Source: Thermodesulfovibrionales bacterium (lineage in GTDB: Bacteria; Nitrospirota; Thermodesulfovibrionia; Thermodesulfovibrionales; UBA9159). Taken from it: a stretch of DNA of 55,598 nt. Location of the stretch: positions 1 through 55,598 of the forward strand of contig DASRZP010000088.1 in the NCBI GenBank assembly GCA_035686305.1, given 5' to 3'. Shown here one piece after another: positions 47,153 to 55,288 of this stretch; positions within the stretch are counted from its first letter, which is position 1; every line of letters begins with the position of its first letter. The notes under the pieces were generated by a model. That model worked only from the letters and a program-made list of their open reading frames with translations. It had not been told where the DNA came from and ran no database searches. Position numbers and translations under genes: made by a program.

Positions 47153-47602
47153 TTAAACTTTTCCGAAGGCGTACTTCGAGATGATCTCCTCAACATCGAT
47201 GGCCGATTCCGTTTCCCGAATCTTGCCGCCCGCAGAGATCATGGCATCGGACGCTCCCGGCGTAATCTCTACATACCGTTCTCCAATGAGTCCCTTTGTC
47301 TTCACTGAGGCAATGGCGTCCTCCTGGATCTTCACAGCCGTGTTCAGATTCAATGCCACCCGAGCCTGATAGTCTTTGTCGAGCCGCACGCTCTTCACCT
47401 TTCCGACTTCAACGCCCGCTATTTCGACGCTCGAGCCCGCTTTGATTCCCCCTGCCTTTGCAAAATCTGCATAGACAGTATAATACCTTGTGCCGATCAC
47501 TTCAAGCCTCCCCAGCTTTATCGATATATAAGCGAGGCAGATGATCCCTATCACCAGAAAAAGACCCACAGCCATATCGAGATCAAACGTCTTCCTATGC
47601 AT
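47153..47602 (-). CDS. mlaD: MlaD-like MCE-domain protein
   Basis: This 149-residue protein has one N-terminal membrane anchor (about 11-29) and one MCE domain with YYTVYADFAKAGGIKAGSSVEIAGVEVGKVKSVRL and IGERYVEITPGA. MlaD forms the hexameric ring that binds lipid in the MlaFED transporter. Length is typical for a single-MCE MlaD. It lies 79 nt after mlaF. Confidence 0.94.
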   Translation of the reverse strand: MHRKTFDLDMAVGLFLVIGIICLAYISIKLGRLEVIGTRYYTVYADFAKAGGIKAGSSVEIAGVEVGKVKSVRLDKDYQARVALNLNTAVKIQEDAIASVKTKGLIGERYVEITPGASDAMISAGGKIRETESAIDVEEIISKYAFGKV

Positions 47603-47681
47603 AATCGTCCTCCTCTGCTCCGATTTTCGCTCTCCCCTCTATCCTTCCTTCCAAAGGTAATCTCGTCTTTCGTCCTCGATC

Positions 47682-48431
47682 TTAATAAACAATCTCAATA
47701 GGCCCTGTCAGGCTTCCCGTTATGAACTGTCTCACAATAGGATCTCCGGAGGCTCTGATCTCATCGGGCGTGCCGATCACCTCTATCTTGCCTTTGTAGA
47801 GAAAGGCGATCCTGTCGACAATGGAGAAGATCTCGGGGATATCATGGCTGATCATAACGCCGGTGAAGCCGTATTTTTTATGGGTGTCGCTGATGAGCTT
47901 ATGAATAGCATGAAGCATGATCGGATCAAGACCGGTCGTGGGCTCGTCAAAGAGCACTATCTTGGGCTCTGTTATAAGCGCCCTCGCAAGGGCGACCCTC
48001 TTCTTCATGCCGCCGCTTATCTCGTCCGGGTATTTTTCTTCGATGCCTTTAAGACCGACATCCAGCAGGGCTTCCTCCACCTTGTCATGAATGTCCGATT
48101 CCGAAAGCCTTGTCTTCTCTCTTACGGGAAAGGCGATATTATCGTAAATGGTCAGGGAATCGAAGAGGGCTCCTCCCTGAAAAACAACGCCGAAGTTCTG
48201 TCGTATTCTGTCGAGCGCTCTTCTCCTGAGTCTCGTTATGTCCTCGCCATCGACAAGCACCTTCCCTGAATTGGGCCTGAGAAGGCGTATGAGATGTTTG
48301 AGGAGGACGCTCTTTCCGCCTCCGCTCTCCCCGATGATAGCGATCAATTCCTTGTCACGAATCGTCAAATTGACGCCATCGAGGACCTTCTGCGGCCCGA
48401 AAGACTTCGTGAGTTCAATAATCTCGATCAT
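47682..48431 (-). CDS. mlaF: MlaF-like lipid ABC transporter ATPase
   Basis: The 249-residue ATPase has Walker A GESGGGKS (about 34), the signature [14 protein letters not shown] (about 137), Walker [14 protein letters not shown] and the switch His in MISHD. The GMKKR form of the signature is typical of MlaF. It powers lipid transport with MlaE and MlaD. It lies 9 nt after mlaE. Confidence 0.95.
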   Translation of the reverse strand: MIEIIELTKSFGPQKVLDGVNLTIRDKELIAIIGESGGGKSVLLKHLIRLLRPNSGKVLVDGEDITRLRRRALDRIRQNFGVVFQGGALFDSLTIYDNIAFPVREKTRLSESDIHDKVEEALLDVGLKGIEEKYPDEISGGMKKRVALARALITEPKIVLFDEPTTGLDPIMLHAIHKLISDTHKKYGFTGVMISHDIPEIFSIVDRIAFLYKGKIEVIGTPDEIRASGDPIVRQFITGSLTGPIEIVY

Positions 48432-48440
48432 ACGCCCTTC

Positions 48441-49244
48441 CTAGATAAACAGGGTGCCGAGGAAATAGTCCCATATGAGGATTAGGACAGAGGACATGAC
48501 GACGGCCTCTGTCGTGGACTTACTCACCCCCTCTGCGCCGTACCCTGTGTAAAAGCCTTTATAGCAGCATATCCATAATACGAGAACTCCAAAGCTGAAG
48601 GATTTGTAGAATCCGATAAGAATGTCCCTCATGTCGACAAACTGCTTCATCTGCGAGAAATAGGTCCCGGAGCTGAGGCCGAGGAGCTTTACCCCCACCA
48701 GATATCCACCCCATATGCCGATGAAATCAAACATGGCAGTAAGGAGGGGGAACGTGATCATTGCTGCAACGATCTTCGGGACAACGAGATACCTCATCGG
48801 GTTAAGCGCCATCGACGTTAGGGCGTCTATCTGCTCGGTTATCCTCATGATGCCGATCTCGGCTGTAAGGGCTGAACCCGCCCTTCCCGTAATCGTGAGT
48901 GCAGACAGCACCGGGCCTAACTCGCGGATGAGGGTGAGGGCGACAGCAGGACCGAGCATTGCCTCTGAGCCGACTTTTCTGAGGGTATGGAATATCTGTA
49001 GGGCAAGTACCATCCCGGTAAAAGATCCCATGAGGAAGATGACAACCATGGATTTTGTTCCGATGAACTGTATCTGTCTCAGAAAGATTCTGTATTTGAA
49101 AGGAGGGACAAAGACGTAGGCAAGGGAGTAGAGCAAAAAGATGTACATACGCCCCAGCGTCTTCAGTGTCGAGAGCGCCCACGAACCCGCGCCTCTCAGC
49201 CATTCTGCCACTGTCCGATGCCACAGACTGATTCCGTTCTCCAT
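48441..49244 (-). CDS. mlaE: MlaE-like lipid ABC transporter permease
   Basis: This inner-membrane permease has the MlaE family features: FIGTKSMVVIFLMGSFTGMVLALQ, LTLIRELGPVLSALTITGRAGSALTAEIG (about 100-130) and EQIDALTSMALNPMRYLVVPK. I start it at the ATG at 49244 (protein MENGIS, 267 residues); the frame stays open to a TTG at 49280. It is the first gene of the mlaE-F-D-C unit, and its upstream region is shared divergently with ribD. Confidence 0.94.
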   Translation of the reverse strand: MENGISLWHRTVAEWLRGAGSWALSTLKTLGRMYIFLLYSLAYVFVPPFKYRIFLRQIQFIGTKSMVVIFLMGSFTGMVLALQIFHTLRKVGSEAMLGPAVALTLIRELGPVLSALTITGRAGSALTAEIGIMRITEQIDALTSMALNPMRYLVVPKIVAAMITFPLLTAMFDFIGIWGGYLVGVKLLGLSSGTYFSQMKQFVDMRDILIGFYKSFSFGVLVLWICCYKGFYTGYGAEGVSKSTTEAVVMSSVLILIWDYFLGTLFI

Positions 49245-49454
49245 GGGTATTAGGATAAAGGGAAATACTCTTCTTGTCAAACGCTCGTTATCGGAGGCGA
49301 TTCACAGTCACGTCATTCTTACGGCGAACAGGTTGAGTTGGCTGCCTTCTACTGCAGTCGTCCGTCATCGCTTCGGCAAAGAGATACCTCCTCTGCTCCT
49401 GCCGGCCCGCAAAACAGAATCCGTTCCTATGGTATACTCTCACAGAGTTGAGAA

Positions 49455-50561
49455 ATGGCCGACAGACTGACTGAAGAACATTTCATGGAGAGGGCTATCA
49501 TGCTTGCAGCGAGGGCGCGGGGGATGACGAGCCCGAACCCCATGGTCGGAGCCGTCATCGTCAAGGATGAGAAGATTATCGCCGAAGATTATCACAGAAA
49601 AGCGGGTACTCCTCATGCAGAGGCCCTTGCACTCTCAAAGGCCGGAAGGGATGCGAGGGCATCCACGCTTTATGTGAGCCTTGAACCATGCTGCCACACC
49701 GACAAGAGGACGCCGCCCTGCACAAAGGCGATCATAGGAGCGGGCGTCAAGAGGGTCATCGTGGCCATGAGAGATCCCAATACGAAGGTCTCGGGCAGGG
49801 GAATCAGGGAATTAGAAGAGGCGGGCATCAAGGTCATATCGGGGATAGCCGAGGCGAAGGCCCGAAGGCTAAACGAATCCTATATCAAATACATAACTAC
49901 GGGTAAACCCTTTGTCACGTTGAAGGTCGCCATGACCCTCGACGGCAAGATCGCGACACCCGAAGGCCAATCGAAATGGATAACGGGACAGAGGGCACGG
50001 CTCGTCGTCCATAAGCTGAGAAGCGGCGTTGACGCCGTCATGACCGCAATCGGCACTGTCAAGACAGATGATCCTCAACTCACAGTAAGACTGAAGGGAA
50101 AGCGGAAGAACCCGGTAAGAGTCGTCATTGACCCTAACATCGAGATTCCTCTCGATGCGAAGATACTCAAGGTCCCTCCTGAAACGATCATTGTTGCGAA
50201 AGAGCCCGATGCGGCGAGGAAGTCCGTGCTCGCTCACAAGTTAGAAAACCTCGCCCTATCAGGAACATCATTGCTATATTTTAGAGAAAAGCTTGCTCTT
50301 CATTGGCTCATGGAGAGGCTTGGCGAGAGAGGGATCACTTCCGTAATGATTGAGGGCGGCTCCTCCCTCAATGCCCATGCCCTTGAGGACGGAATCGTCG
50401 ATAAGGTGATCTTCTTCATCGCGCCCAAGATTATCGGCTCCAGAGAATCTTTCCCGGCAGTTGGCGGAAAAGACTTCAGGAGACTTGAAGACGCCTTCTC
50501 GCTCAAGGATATGCGCGTCAGACGCCTGGGAGATGATATCATGATCGAAGGTTATCTGTAA
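49455..50561 (+). CDS. ribD: Bifunctional riboflavin biosynthesis deaminase/reductase RibD
   Basis: RibD performs the deamination and reduction steps of riboflavin synthesis. The N-terminal deaminase domain (about 1-145) has the zinc site HAEALAL and PCCHTDKRTPPC; the C-terminal reductase domain (about 150-368) has TLKVAMTLDGKIATP, SKWITG and VMIEGGSSLNA. The 368-residue length is normal. A TATACT box lies at 49433-49438, 16 nt before the ATG, so the leader is very short. No other rib genes are nearby. Confidence 0.96.
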   Translation: MADRLTEEHFMERAIMLAARARGMTSPNPMVGAVIVKDEKIIAEDYHRKAGTPHAEALALSKAGRDARASTLYVSLEPCCHTDKRTPPCTKAIIGAGVKRVIVAMRDPNTKVSGRGIRELEEAGIKVISGIAEAKARRLNESYIKYITTGKPFVTLKVAMTLDGKIATPEGQSKWITGQRARLVVHKLRSGVDAVMTAIGTVKTDDPQLTVRLKGKRKNPVRVVIDPNIEIPLDAKILKVPPETIIVAKEPDAARKSVLAHKLENLALSGTSLLYFREKLALHWLMERLGERGITSVMIEGGSSLNAHALEDGIVDKVIFFIAPKIIGSRESFPAVGGKDFRRLEDAFSLKDMRVRRLGDDIMIEGYL

Positions 50562-50644
50562 TGCTGCTGTCACCAGACGGCAGATCCTTCTTGACGATTT
50601 CCGCGCAGAATGGCGACTCTCTGCATGTGAGCGACTCGTTGATA

Positions 50645-50653
50645 TGGTATAAT
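50645..50653 (+). promoter_or_regulatory. Extended -10 promoter immediately before the DUF1573 gene
   Basis: TGG-TATAAT is a perfect extended -10 element (TATAAT at 50648-50653). The ATG at 50659 begins five nt after it, so transcription would start at or beside the start codon. There is no ribosome binding site between them and no good -35. Confidence 0.65.
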
Positions 50654-50658
50654 GTGAC

Positions 50659-51057
50659 ATGAAGAAGATTATTCTAGTTTGCGCGATCCTCTTCCCTGTC
50701 ATGGCTTATGCCCAGCCCTCCATACACTTTCAAGATGAGATCCATGATTTCGGAGAGGTGAAGGAGGGGACGCAGTTGGAGCACGTCTTCGATTTCGAAA
50801 ACGCAGGAACCTCGGACCTCATGATCTCAGGAGTAAAGGCATCCTGAGGATGCACTGCAGCGATGGCTAGTTCAAGCCATCTGAAGCCGGGAGAAAAAGG
50901 GAAAATAACGGCAAGGGTCGATACCGCCAAGAGAAGAGGCATTCTCGTCAAGACAGTCGAGGTCTTCAGTAACGCCACGGATCGACCCAGGACGGTCCTC
51001 ACCCTGAAAGCGATGGTGAAAGGTCCTGATACTTCGGCCATACCCCCGACAAAGTAG
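50659..51057 (+). CDS. DUF1573-family exported protein, probable selenoprotein (TGA at codon 63)
   Basis: Read with the TGA at 50845-50847 as selenocysteine, this is a 132-residue protein. It has a signal peptide (KKIILVCAILFPVMAYAQ) and one DUF1573 domain with the family start HDFGEVKEGTQLEHVFDF and, after the TGA, GCTAA, LKPGEKGKITARVDTAKRRG and VEVFSNATDRP. The TGA replaces the first Cys of the conserved Ser-Cys-Gly-Cys-Thr motif, giving Sec-Gly-Cys. The downstream half has full family similarity in the same frame, and a SECIS-like hairpin starts 14 nt after the TGA. A nonsense mutation is the main alternative. The Sec-Gly-Cys pair would suit periplasmic redox chemistry. ResB- and CcsA-like genes are convergent next to it. 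Confidence 0.75.
50845..50883 (+). promoter_or_regulatory. SECIS-like element for UGA recoding
   Basis: After the UGA (50845-50847) come 14 nt, then GATGGCT (50862-50868), loop AGTTCA (50869-50874) and AGCCATC (50875-50881): a perfect 7-bp stem with a 6-nt loop containing GU at 50870-50871. Two lower pairs (C58-G83, A59-T82) extend the stem past a 2-nt bulge. In E. coli fdhF the loop GU is at positions 23-24 counted from the U of UGA; here it is at 26-27, within the range of bacterial SECIS elements. Confidence 0.7.
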
Positions 51058-51066
51058 GAGGATTCT

Positions 51067-51810
51067 CTAGCCCGCCTCACTCCTCCCTTCGCGTCCCGTT
51101 TTGAGTAGAACAAGCATCACTGTTCCGGAGAGAAAGAGTACCCCTCCGGCAAGCGCCCATGGTGCGCCCGGCTCCCTTGTAATCTCAAGGAGGACCGTTT
51201 TTTCCGGGGATGCCCTCAGATCCTTCACGTAGACCCCTAGTCCTTCCCGGAGAGACGGTCTGTTCGGCATAAGTAGCTCTTCATGCACCATCCTTCCCTC
51301 AGAGAGGTATGCGACATCAACTGCCCAATCACTCACGTAACCATAAGAGTCGACGGATATGGTTATGCTCCTGACCTGAAGGGTCGTATTGTTCGGGAGA
51401 TTGAAAGAGGCACCCTCCCGAGCTACTGCCATACCTTTAAAGCTGCCCATTGCGCTCAGGAAATGGGCAAGGAGAATAACGAGAAAGCCGATATGGATTA
51501 TCTGGGGCGAGATCAGGAGGAGCCATTGAGCATTCCTTCTCTTCCTGATGACCGATTCGATGCTGCAGAAAAGGGTATTCGCCGTCAGGACAGAGAGGAG
51601 ACCTACCGAGGCCCATAACCACCAGGTTATGCCCAGCGGCTGCTCCTTCATCCATCCGAAAAGAGGAAGGGAATGGATCGACTGGAATTCCTCTTTCAGA
51701 GGCATGATACATGCTCCTCCCAGGAGCATGATGAGCAGGAAGAGGAGGGACCAGAGAGTCGTCCTCAGGGATACAAAGAAACCTAACGTGTGTCTTATGA
51801 GCTTATACAT
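51067..51810 (-). CDS. ResB-like cytochrome c biogenesis protein, short form
   Basis: The 247-residue membrane protein has hydrophobic segments near 10-35, 65-85, 95-120 and 220-240 and a periplasmic part (about 125-215) with SFNLPNNTTLQVRSITISVDSYG and GVYVKDLRASPEKTVLLEITREPGAPWALAGG. This matches the ends of ResB/Ccs1, the heme-handling partner of CcsA in system II, but full ResB is about 450 residues; the large periplasmic insert is reduced. It lies downstream of the CcsA-like gene on the same strand, with a repeat-bearing 158-nt gap. Confidence 0.75.
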   Translation of the reverse strand: MYKLIRHTLGFFVSLRTTLWSLLFLLIMLLGGACIMPLKEEFQSIHSLPLFGWMKEQPLGITWWLWASVGLLSVLTANTLFCSIESVIRKRRNAQWLLLISPQIIHIGFLVILLAHFLSAMGSFKGMAVAREGASFNLPNNTTLQVRSITISVDSYGYVSDWAVDVAYLSEGRMVHEELLMPNRPSLREGLGVYVKDLRASPEKTVLLEITREPGAPWALAGGVLFLSGTVMLVLLKTGREGRSEAG

Positions 51811-51854
51811 AATACGAAAACGGTCACGACTGAAACTGCGTGCGGCAGTATTCC

Positions 51855-51926
51855 GTCATTCCGGCTGTTCGGAATCTCTCTTCTTTTTCAGAAAGATTCC
51901 CGACGCGCTCCGCTTGCGGGCATGAC
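51855..51926. repeat. Palindromic intergenic repeat between CcsA- and ResB-like genes
   Basis: GTCATTCCGGC at the left end faces GCGGGCATGAC at the right, and inside them CGGAATCT faces AGATTCCCG, with TTTTTCAGAAA near the centre. The 72-bp unit can fold into a long interrupted hairpin. It is of the dispersed GTCATTCC-type seen between genes in many bacteria. Confidence 0.6.
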
Positions 51927-51968
51927 AAGTGTATGGTTTTACAAGTAGCCTCCTTAACAATTGAGCGA

Positions 51969-52733
51969 TTAAAAAGTATGAGAACTCTTCATTAACAGAC
52001 TCACTCCGAGATAGGTGAACAAAACGACTCCGAAACCTGCCATGCCAAGAATGACAGCAGGTTTCCCATTCCACCACGTTCTCAGCCGGGCGTGGAGATA
52101 GGCGGTGTAATAAAGCCAGAGGATGCTTGTCCAGAGCTCCTTGGGAGTCCATAGCCAGTACGTTCCCCACGCAAGATATGCCCACACTCCCCCGACTATC
52201 ATCGACAAAGAGAAGAGGCAGTATCCGACAAGGATCGTCCTGTATTGAAAGCCTTCAAATGAAGGTTCCTGCCCCCGAAGGAAAAGGTATCCGAAAATAG
52301 CGGCCAAGGCGAAAAGGGCATAGGAGAGAAATGCCAGGACAACATGGAGTTCGAACCAAAGGGTTTTGAGAACGGGTGGAAGGGGAGTATTATGCTGTTT
52401 TGAGATGAGGCCGAATATCGTAAAAGCAGCTGCCGTCAGAGCAGCTGCGGAAGAGAATCGCTCATTCTTCCTCGGAATGTTCCGAAAAGGAAGTGAGAAG
52501 GCGACGATAGACGCTGCAATGAAGGTGAGGGTGTCGTGGGGTCCCACCAAGGGCAGCCTTCCGAGACCCAAGCCCCTTGAGACGATATACGTTATCTGCA
52601 GGAGGAGCCCGGCATACAAAAAGGGCCTCTTCCAGAGGCTCAAGAGATACAAAGGAAAGACTGCGAAGGCCATCCGCAACGAAGAAAAGAAAAAGAACAG
52701 CTTCTCGGGAGTCTCTGCAGGGAAGAGCAGCAT
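51969..52733 (-). CDS. CcsA/ResC-like cytochrome c assembly protein
   Basis: This 254-residue polytopic protein resembles CcsA, which presents heme to apocytochrome c. It has about eight hydrophobic segments, a conserved His in WFELHVVLAFLSYALFA (about 127), the tryptophan-rich loop WGTYWLWTPKELWTSILWLYY (two halves, about 189-209) and YLHARLRTWW (about 213). The loop normally reads WxWDPKE; here the Asp is Thr. Heme attachment needs the ResB-like partner encoded downstream on the same strand. Confidence 0.85.
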   Translation of the reverse strand: MLLFPAETPEKLFFFFSSLRMAFAVFPLYLLSLWKRPFLYAGLLLQITYIVSRGLGLGRLPLVGPHDTLTFIAASIVAFSLPFRNIPRKNERFSSAAALTAAAFTIFGLISKQHNTPLPPVLKTLWFELHVVLAFLSYALFALAAIFGYLFLRGQEPSFEGFQYRTILVGYCLFSLSMIVGGVWAYLAWGTYWLWTPKELWTSILWLYYTAYLHARLRTWWNGKPAVILGMAGFGVVLFTYLGVSLLMKSSHTF

Positions 52734-52811
52734 GAGGTTAAGCCATCAACAGGTGTTCAAAGTCCCCGACGCCCGAGTATCATAGTTGAAGTATCCGGTA
52801 TTTTGCCCGTT

Positions 52812-53165
52812 CTATTCAAGATCTCTCTTGGCAACAAAGAAAACACCGGCGGCTATAAGAATGGTAATGCAGGCTACGGTCAATCCGAGTGACTTTCCAT
52901 GCCACAATCCGACAAACCAGTGACTTAACTCGCTCGCAAGGACATTCGCCCGTCCGCCATAAAGCTCCATGTTGCGCATATATGTCTTGGAATCTTCACG
53001 CATGTTCTCATAAACGTATCCACCTCCTACGTCATAACCCAAAACGTTGTCCCCATCCTTCTCAGATGTCAGATAGATCACAACGGCACTGCTCAGACCC
53101 ACGACAAGAATCATGGCCGGGACGAGGTAAAGGCGCCTCTGGAGATGTAAGATTTTCCGGTTCAT
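52812..53165 (-). CDS. Small membrane protein upstream of the CcsA-like gene
   Basis: This 117-residue protein has two hydrophobic segments (about 14-32 and 95-111) with a hydrophilic, probably periplasmic, loop between them containing several Tyr and Gly (YDVGGGYVYENMREDSK). It was not recognised. It is upstream of the CcsA-like gene on the same strand and probably co-transcribed, so a link with cytochrome c handling is plausible by context only. Confidence 0.6.
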   Translation of the reverse strand: MNRKILHLQRRLYLVPAMILVVGLSSAVVIYLTSEKDGDNVLGYDVGGGYVYENMREDSKTYMRNMELYGGRANVLASELSHWFVGLWHGKSLGLTVACITILIAAGVFFVAKRDLE

Positions 53166-53462
53166 GTCGTCTCTATTCTTCCTCCGTTATTGTTTCATCG
53201 GTCAGGTTGGGAGCCTCGTTGCCCCCTTGCGTCAACGGCTGTGTTCATCAACTTATTACTCTTAATAGTAGCACTTCTCTCATTGATATGTCATTTACCG
53301 ACAACACCGTGCCCGTAAAGTTCAATTACGCAGACGATGAGAACGCCTGAGAGGTTGCAGGTGACACAGGAAGTCGGGGTAAAGCTGATGACCACGGGAG
53401 ACAAAGGAGGCTTCCATCGATGAGGATATTCGAACCGTCCTGGCTCAGCCGTCTTTCGAAAT

Positions 53463-53933
53463 TCAGTCCTTCTGCTTCAGGCCATCACTCTCCAAATGAT
53501 GAAGGATTCTCAGGATGAGATCGTTCTGCTGTTCAAGATGCAGGAGAATGGTCTCGATCTCCTTTTCGGCCTTTACATTGATATCAAAATCCGATTCTGC
53601 CCTTGCCTCTGCGTGACGACCTTGGAGATTCTGACCTATCATAATGAGCGGCATCAAGAATATCTGCAGCATGTTGGATAGAAAAAGCCATAAGACAAAG
53701 GCCGGGAACGGATCAAACCTCCACTCCTTCGGCCCCAGAGTGTTCCATCCAAGCCAGGCAAAGGTCCAAACAAGAATAAGAATGAAAAATCCCATTGAGC
53801 CAACCTTGTCCGTGATCCAGACTGCAAAGAGCTCCAAAGGGGTCAGACTCTTTCTATGCTCAACATTGACGTTCCTGACAGGCTTGTGCAGCTTTTTCAG
53901 TTCTTCATGAGTTAATGGTCGCTTGTCGGTCAT
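53463..53933 (-). CDS. DUF1003-family membrane protein
   Basis: The 156-residue protein matches DUF1003: two membrane segments (about 45-66 and 80-102), the family pattern FFILILVWTFAWLGWNTL and FDPFPAFVLWLFLSNMLQIFLMPLIMIGQN, then RAESDFDINVKAEKEIE and a C-terminal helix. The family has no established function. It is 12 nt before the next gene on the same strand. Confidence 0.88.
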   Translation of the reverse strand: MTDKRPLTHEELKKLHKPVRNVNVEHRKSLTPLELFAVWITDKVGSMGFFILILVWTFAWLGWNTLGPKEWRFDPFPAFVLWLFLSNMLQIFLMPLIMIGQNLQGRHAEARAESDFDINVKAEKEIETILLHLEQQNDLILRILHHLESDGLKQKD

Positions 53934-53945
53934 CCATGAGCTCCT

Positions 53946-54335
53946 TCACTTACGGGGGGGATTCTGTCTCGGCATAAAATTAACATTCGGCTCTACGAAG
54001 ATAGGCATCTGCTGCTTCTCTCCTTCGTAGATAGTCGTCAGTTTTTCAATCTGTCCGGTGCTGTAAATCCGGAGGTAGACATTGTCGCCTTTCACGACCA
54101 ACGTTCTCTTTGACGCATCCCATTCCACGTCAAAGACTCTGGTGCCGCCGTCGTGGTAGGCTACTCTCTTCCCGGAAGAACCGATTTCGATAACCTTTTC
54201 CGAAGTTTCGGAAATCACTCTTCCGTCCCTGTCCACAAGAAAATACCCGCCGGCATGTGCGGTTATCGGAAAAAGAACGGTCAGCATACCCATGAAAAGC
54301 GGGATTAACCTTGCTACCCTGGAAAGGCATTTCAT
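53946..54335 (-). CDS. Small exported protein, unrecognised
   Basis: This 129-residue protein has a clear signal peptide (LIPLFMGMLTVLFPITAHA) and a beta-rich mature part with many Val, Ile and Tyr (VDRDGRVISETSEKVIEIG, RVFDVEWDASKRTLVVKGD) and a Pro- and Asn-rich tail. No family was recognised. A GA-rich ribosome site (GAGGGGGGAA) precedes the ATG. It is upstream of the DUF1003 gene. Confidence 0.7.
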   Translation of the reverse strand: MKCLSRVARLIPLFMGMLTVLFPITAHAGGYFLVDRDGRVISETSEKVIEIGSSGKRVAYHDGGTRVFDVEWDASKRTLVVKGDNVYLRIYSTGQIEKLTTIYEGEKQQMPIFVEPNVNFMPRQNPPRK

Positions 54336-54624
54336 TTCAATTCCCCCCTCTCTTATCTTGAGATAGCGACAGCCTTGCCGCTCTTAACTATATCACAAAA
54401 GGTGAAAGAGAGATTTTCGATAAGACAAACAGCCGGTGAGATGAGGAAGACCCGAAAAGACTGCGATGAGGAGAAGTTATCATATCTGCGAAGAGTCCTT
54501 CTCAGGGAGGGCATGCCCTTGACGGCACCCGTATAGTTTTAGTAGATTTAACCGGGACGTGATGTTTTCCTTTGATTCGGTCTTTGATGAAGGTCAGGCA
54601 CTAACCATAGAAAAGGAGACGGAA

Positions 54625-55185
54625 ATGAAGAGAGGAAAGAAGTTCGTGAGTATCATCTGCATCTTTGGAATGCTTGTCACCGTATCACTGGGCGCCGGAT
54701 GCGCCACGCAGGCCCAGACAGGAGCAGCAACGGGCGCAGGAGCGGGCGCTCTCATCGGCGGACTTGCCAACATGCACGGGTCGTGGGGTGCAACAGCCCT
54801 GATCGGGGCGGGTGTTGGCGCCGGTATCGGCTATCTCATCGGCAATGAAGAGGACAAGAAGGATGCCGCAAGGCGCCAACAGGCAACGGAAGGGGAGTTA
54901 AGGCCTCTTGCCGGTACGACGTGGCAGGTCGTCAGCATCGTGCCTACCCCCGCGAAGTCCCATAAGTCGATTGTTTCACATTTCAGGAAAGACGGCACTG
55001 TTGTAACAACGAAGACAAATCTGGACGGGAAGGTAGAGACGACAACGGAGCGCTATCGCATCGTCGGGTCAACGCTCATTCTGAGCACGAAAGACTACGT
55101 TGTAAACGCCACATTTAAAATCGACGGTAAGAAGTTGATCATCGATTACGGAAACGGGAGCTCTGTCCTTCAGCGAGTCAGTTGA
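54625..55185 (+). CDS. Glycine-zipper exported protein, probable lipoprotein
   Basis: The 186-residue protein has a signal peptide ending SLGAGC, a possible lipobox (Cys about 23). A glycine-zipper region follows (about 29-70: GAATGAGAGALIGGLANM, then ALIGAGVGAGIGYLIGNEED), and a beta-rich domain (about 90-186) with LAGTTWQVVSIVP and repeated Lys/Thr strands resembling small lipocalin-like lipoprotein domains. The start at 54625 follows AAAAGGAGA; a longer frame from 54559 has no such site. A strong hairpin terminator follows. Confidence 0.78.
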   Translation: MKRGKKFVSIICIFGMLVTVSLGAGCATQAQTGAATGAGAGALIGGLANMHGSWGATALIGAGVGAGIGYLIGNEEDKKDAARRQQATEGELRPLAGTTWQVVSIVPTPAKSHKSIVSHFRKDGTVVTTKTNLDGKVETTTERYRIVGSTLILSTKDYVVNATFKIDGKKLIIDYGNGSSVLQRVS

Positions 55186-55220
55186 GAAGATAAGAGAGGC
55201 GCGGTCGGATCTTTGATCAT

Positions 55221-55259
55221 CCGCAATCCCCGGTGAAATCAGGAACGCGGGGATTGCGG
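55221..55259. terminator. Strong hairpin terminator between convergent genes
   Basis: CCGCAATCCCCG (55221-55232) pairs perfectly over 12 bp with CGGGGATTGCGG (55248-55259) across a 15-nt loop. It lies between the glycine-zipper gene and the convergent gene at 55289, so it may serve both; there is no long T run on either side. Confidence 0.7.
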
Positions 55260-55288
55260 GTTCTCCACTTCTTAATGAGGCCTCTGGC

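Noticed and set aside
50863-51057. Separate small gene starting at the ATG at 50863
   Set aside because: It has no ribosome site, begins in the middle of a conserved DUF1573 domain, and the upstream half of the same domain is in the same frame across the TGA.
53405-53520. Short open frame from 53420 with an AAAGGAGG site
   Set aside because: It codes for only about 33 residues without similarity and runs into the 3' end of the DUF1003 gene on the other strand.
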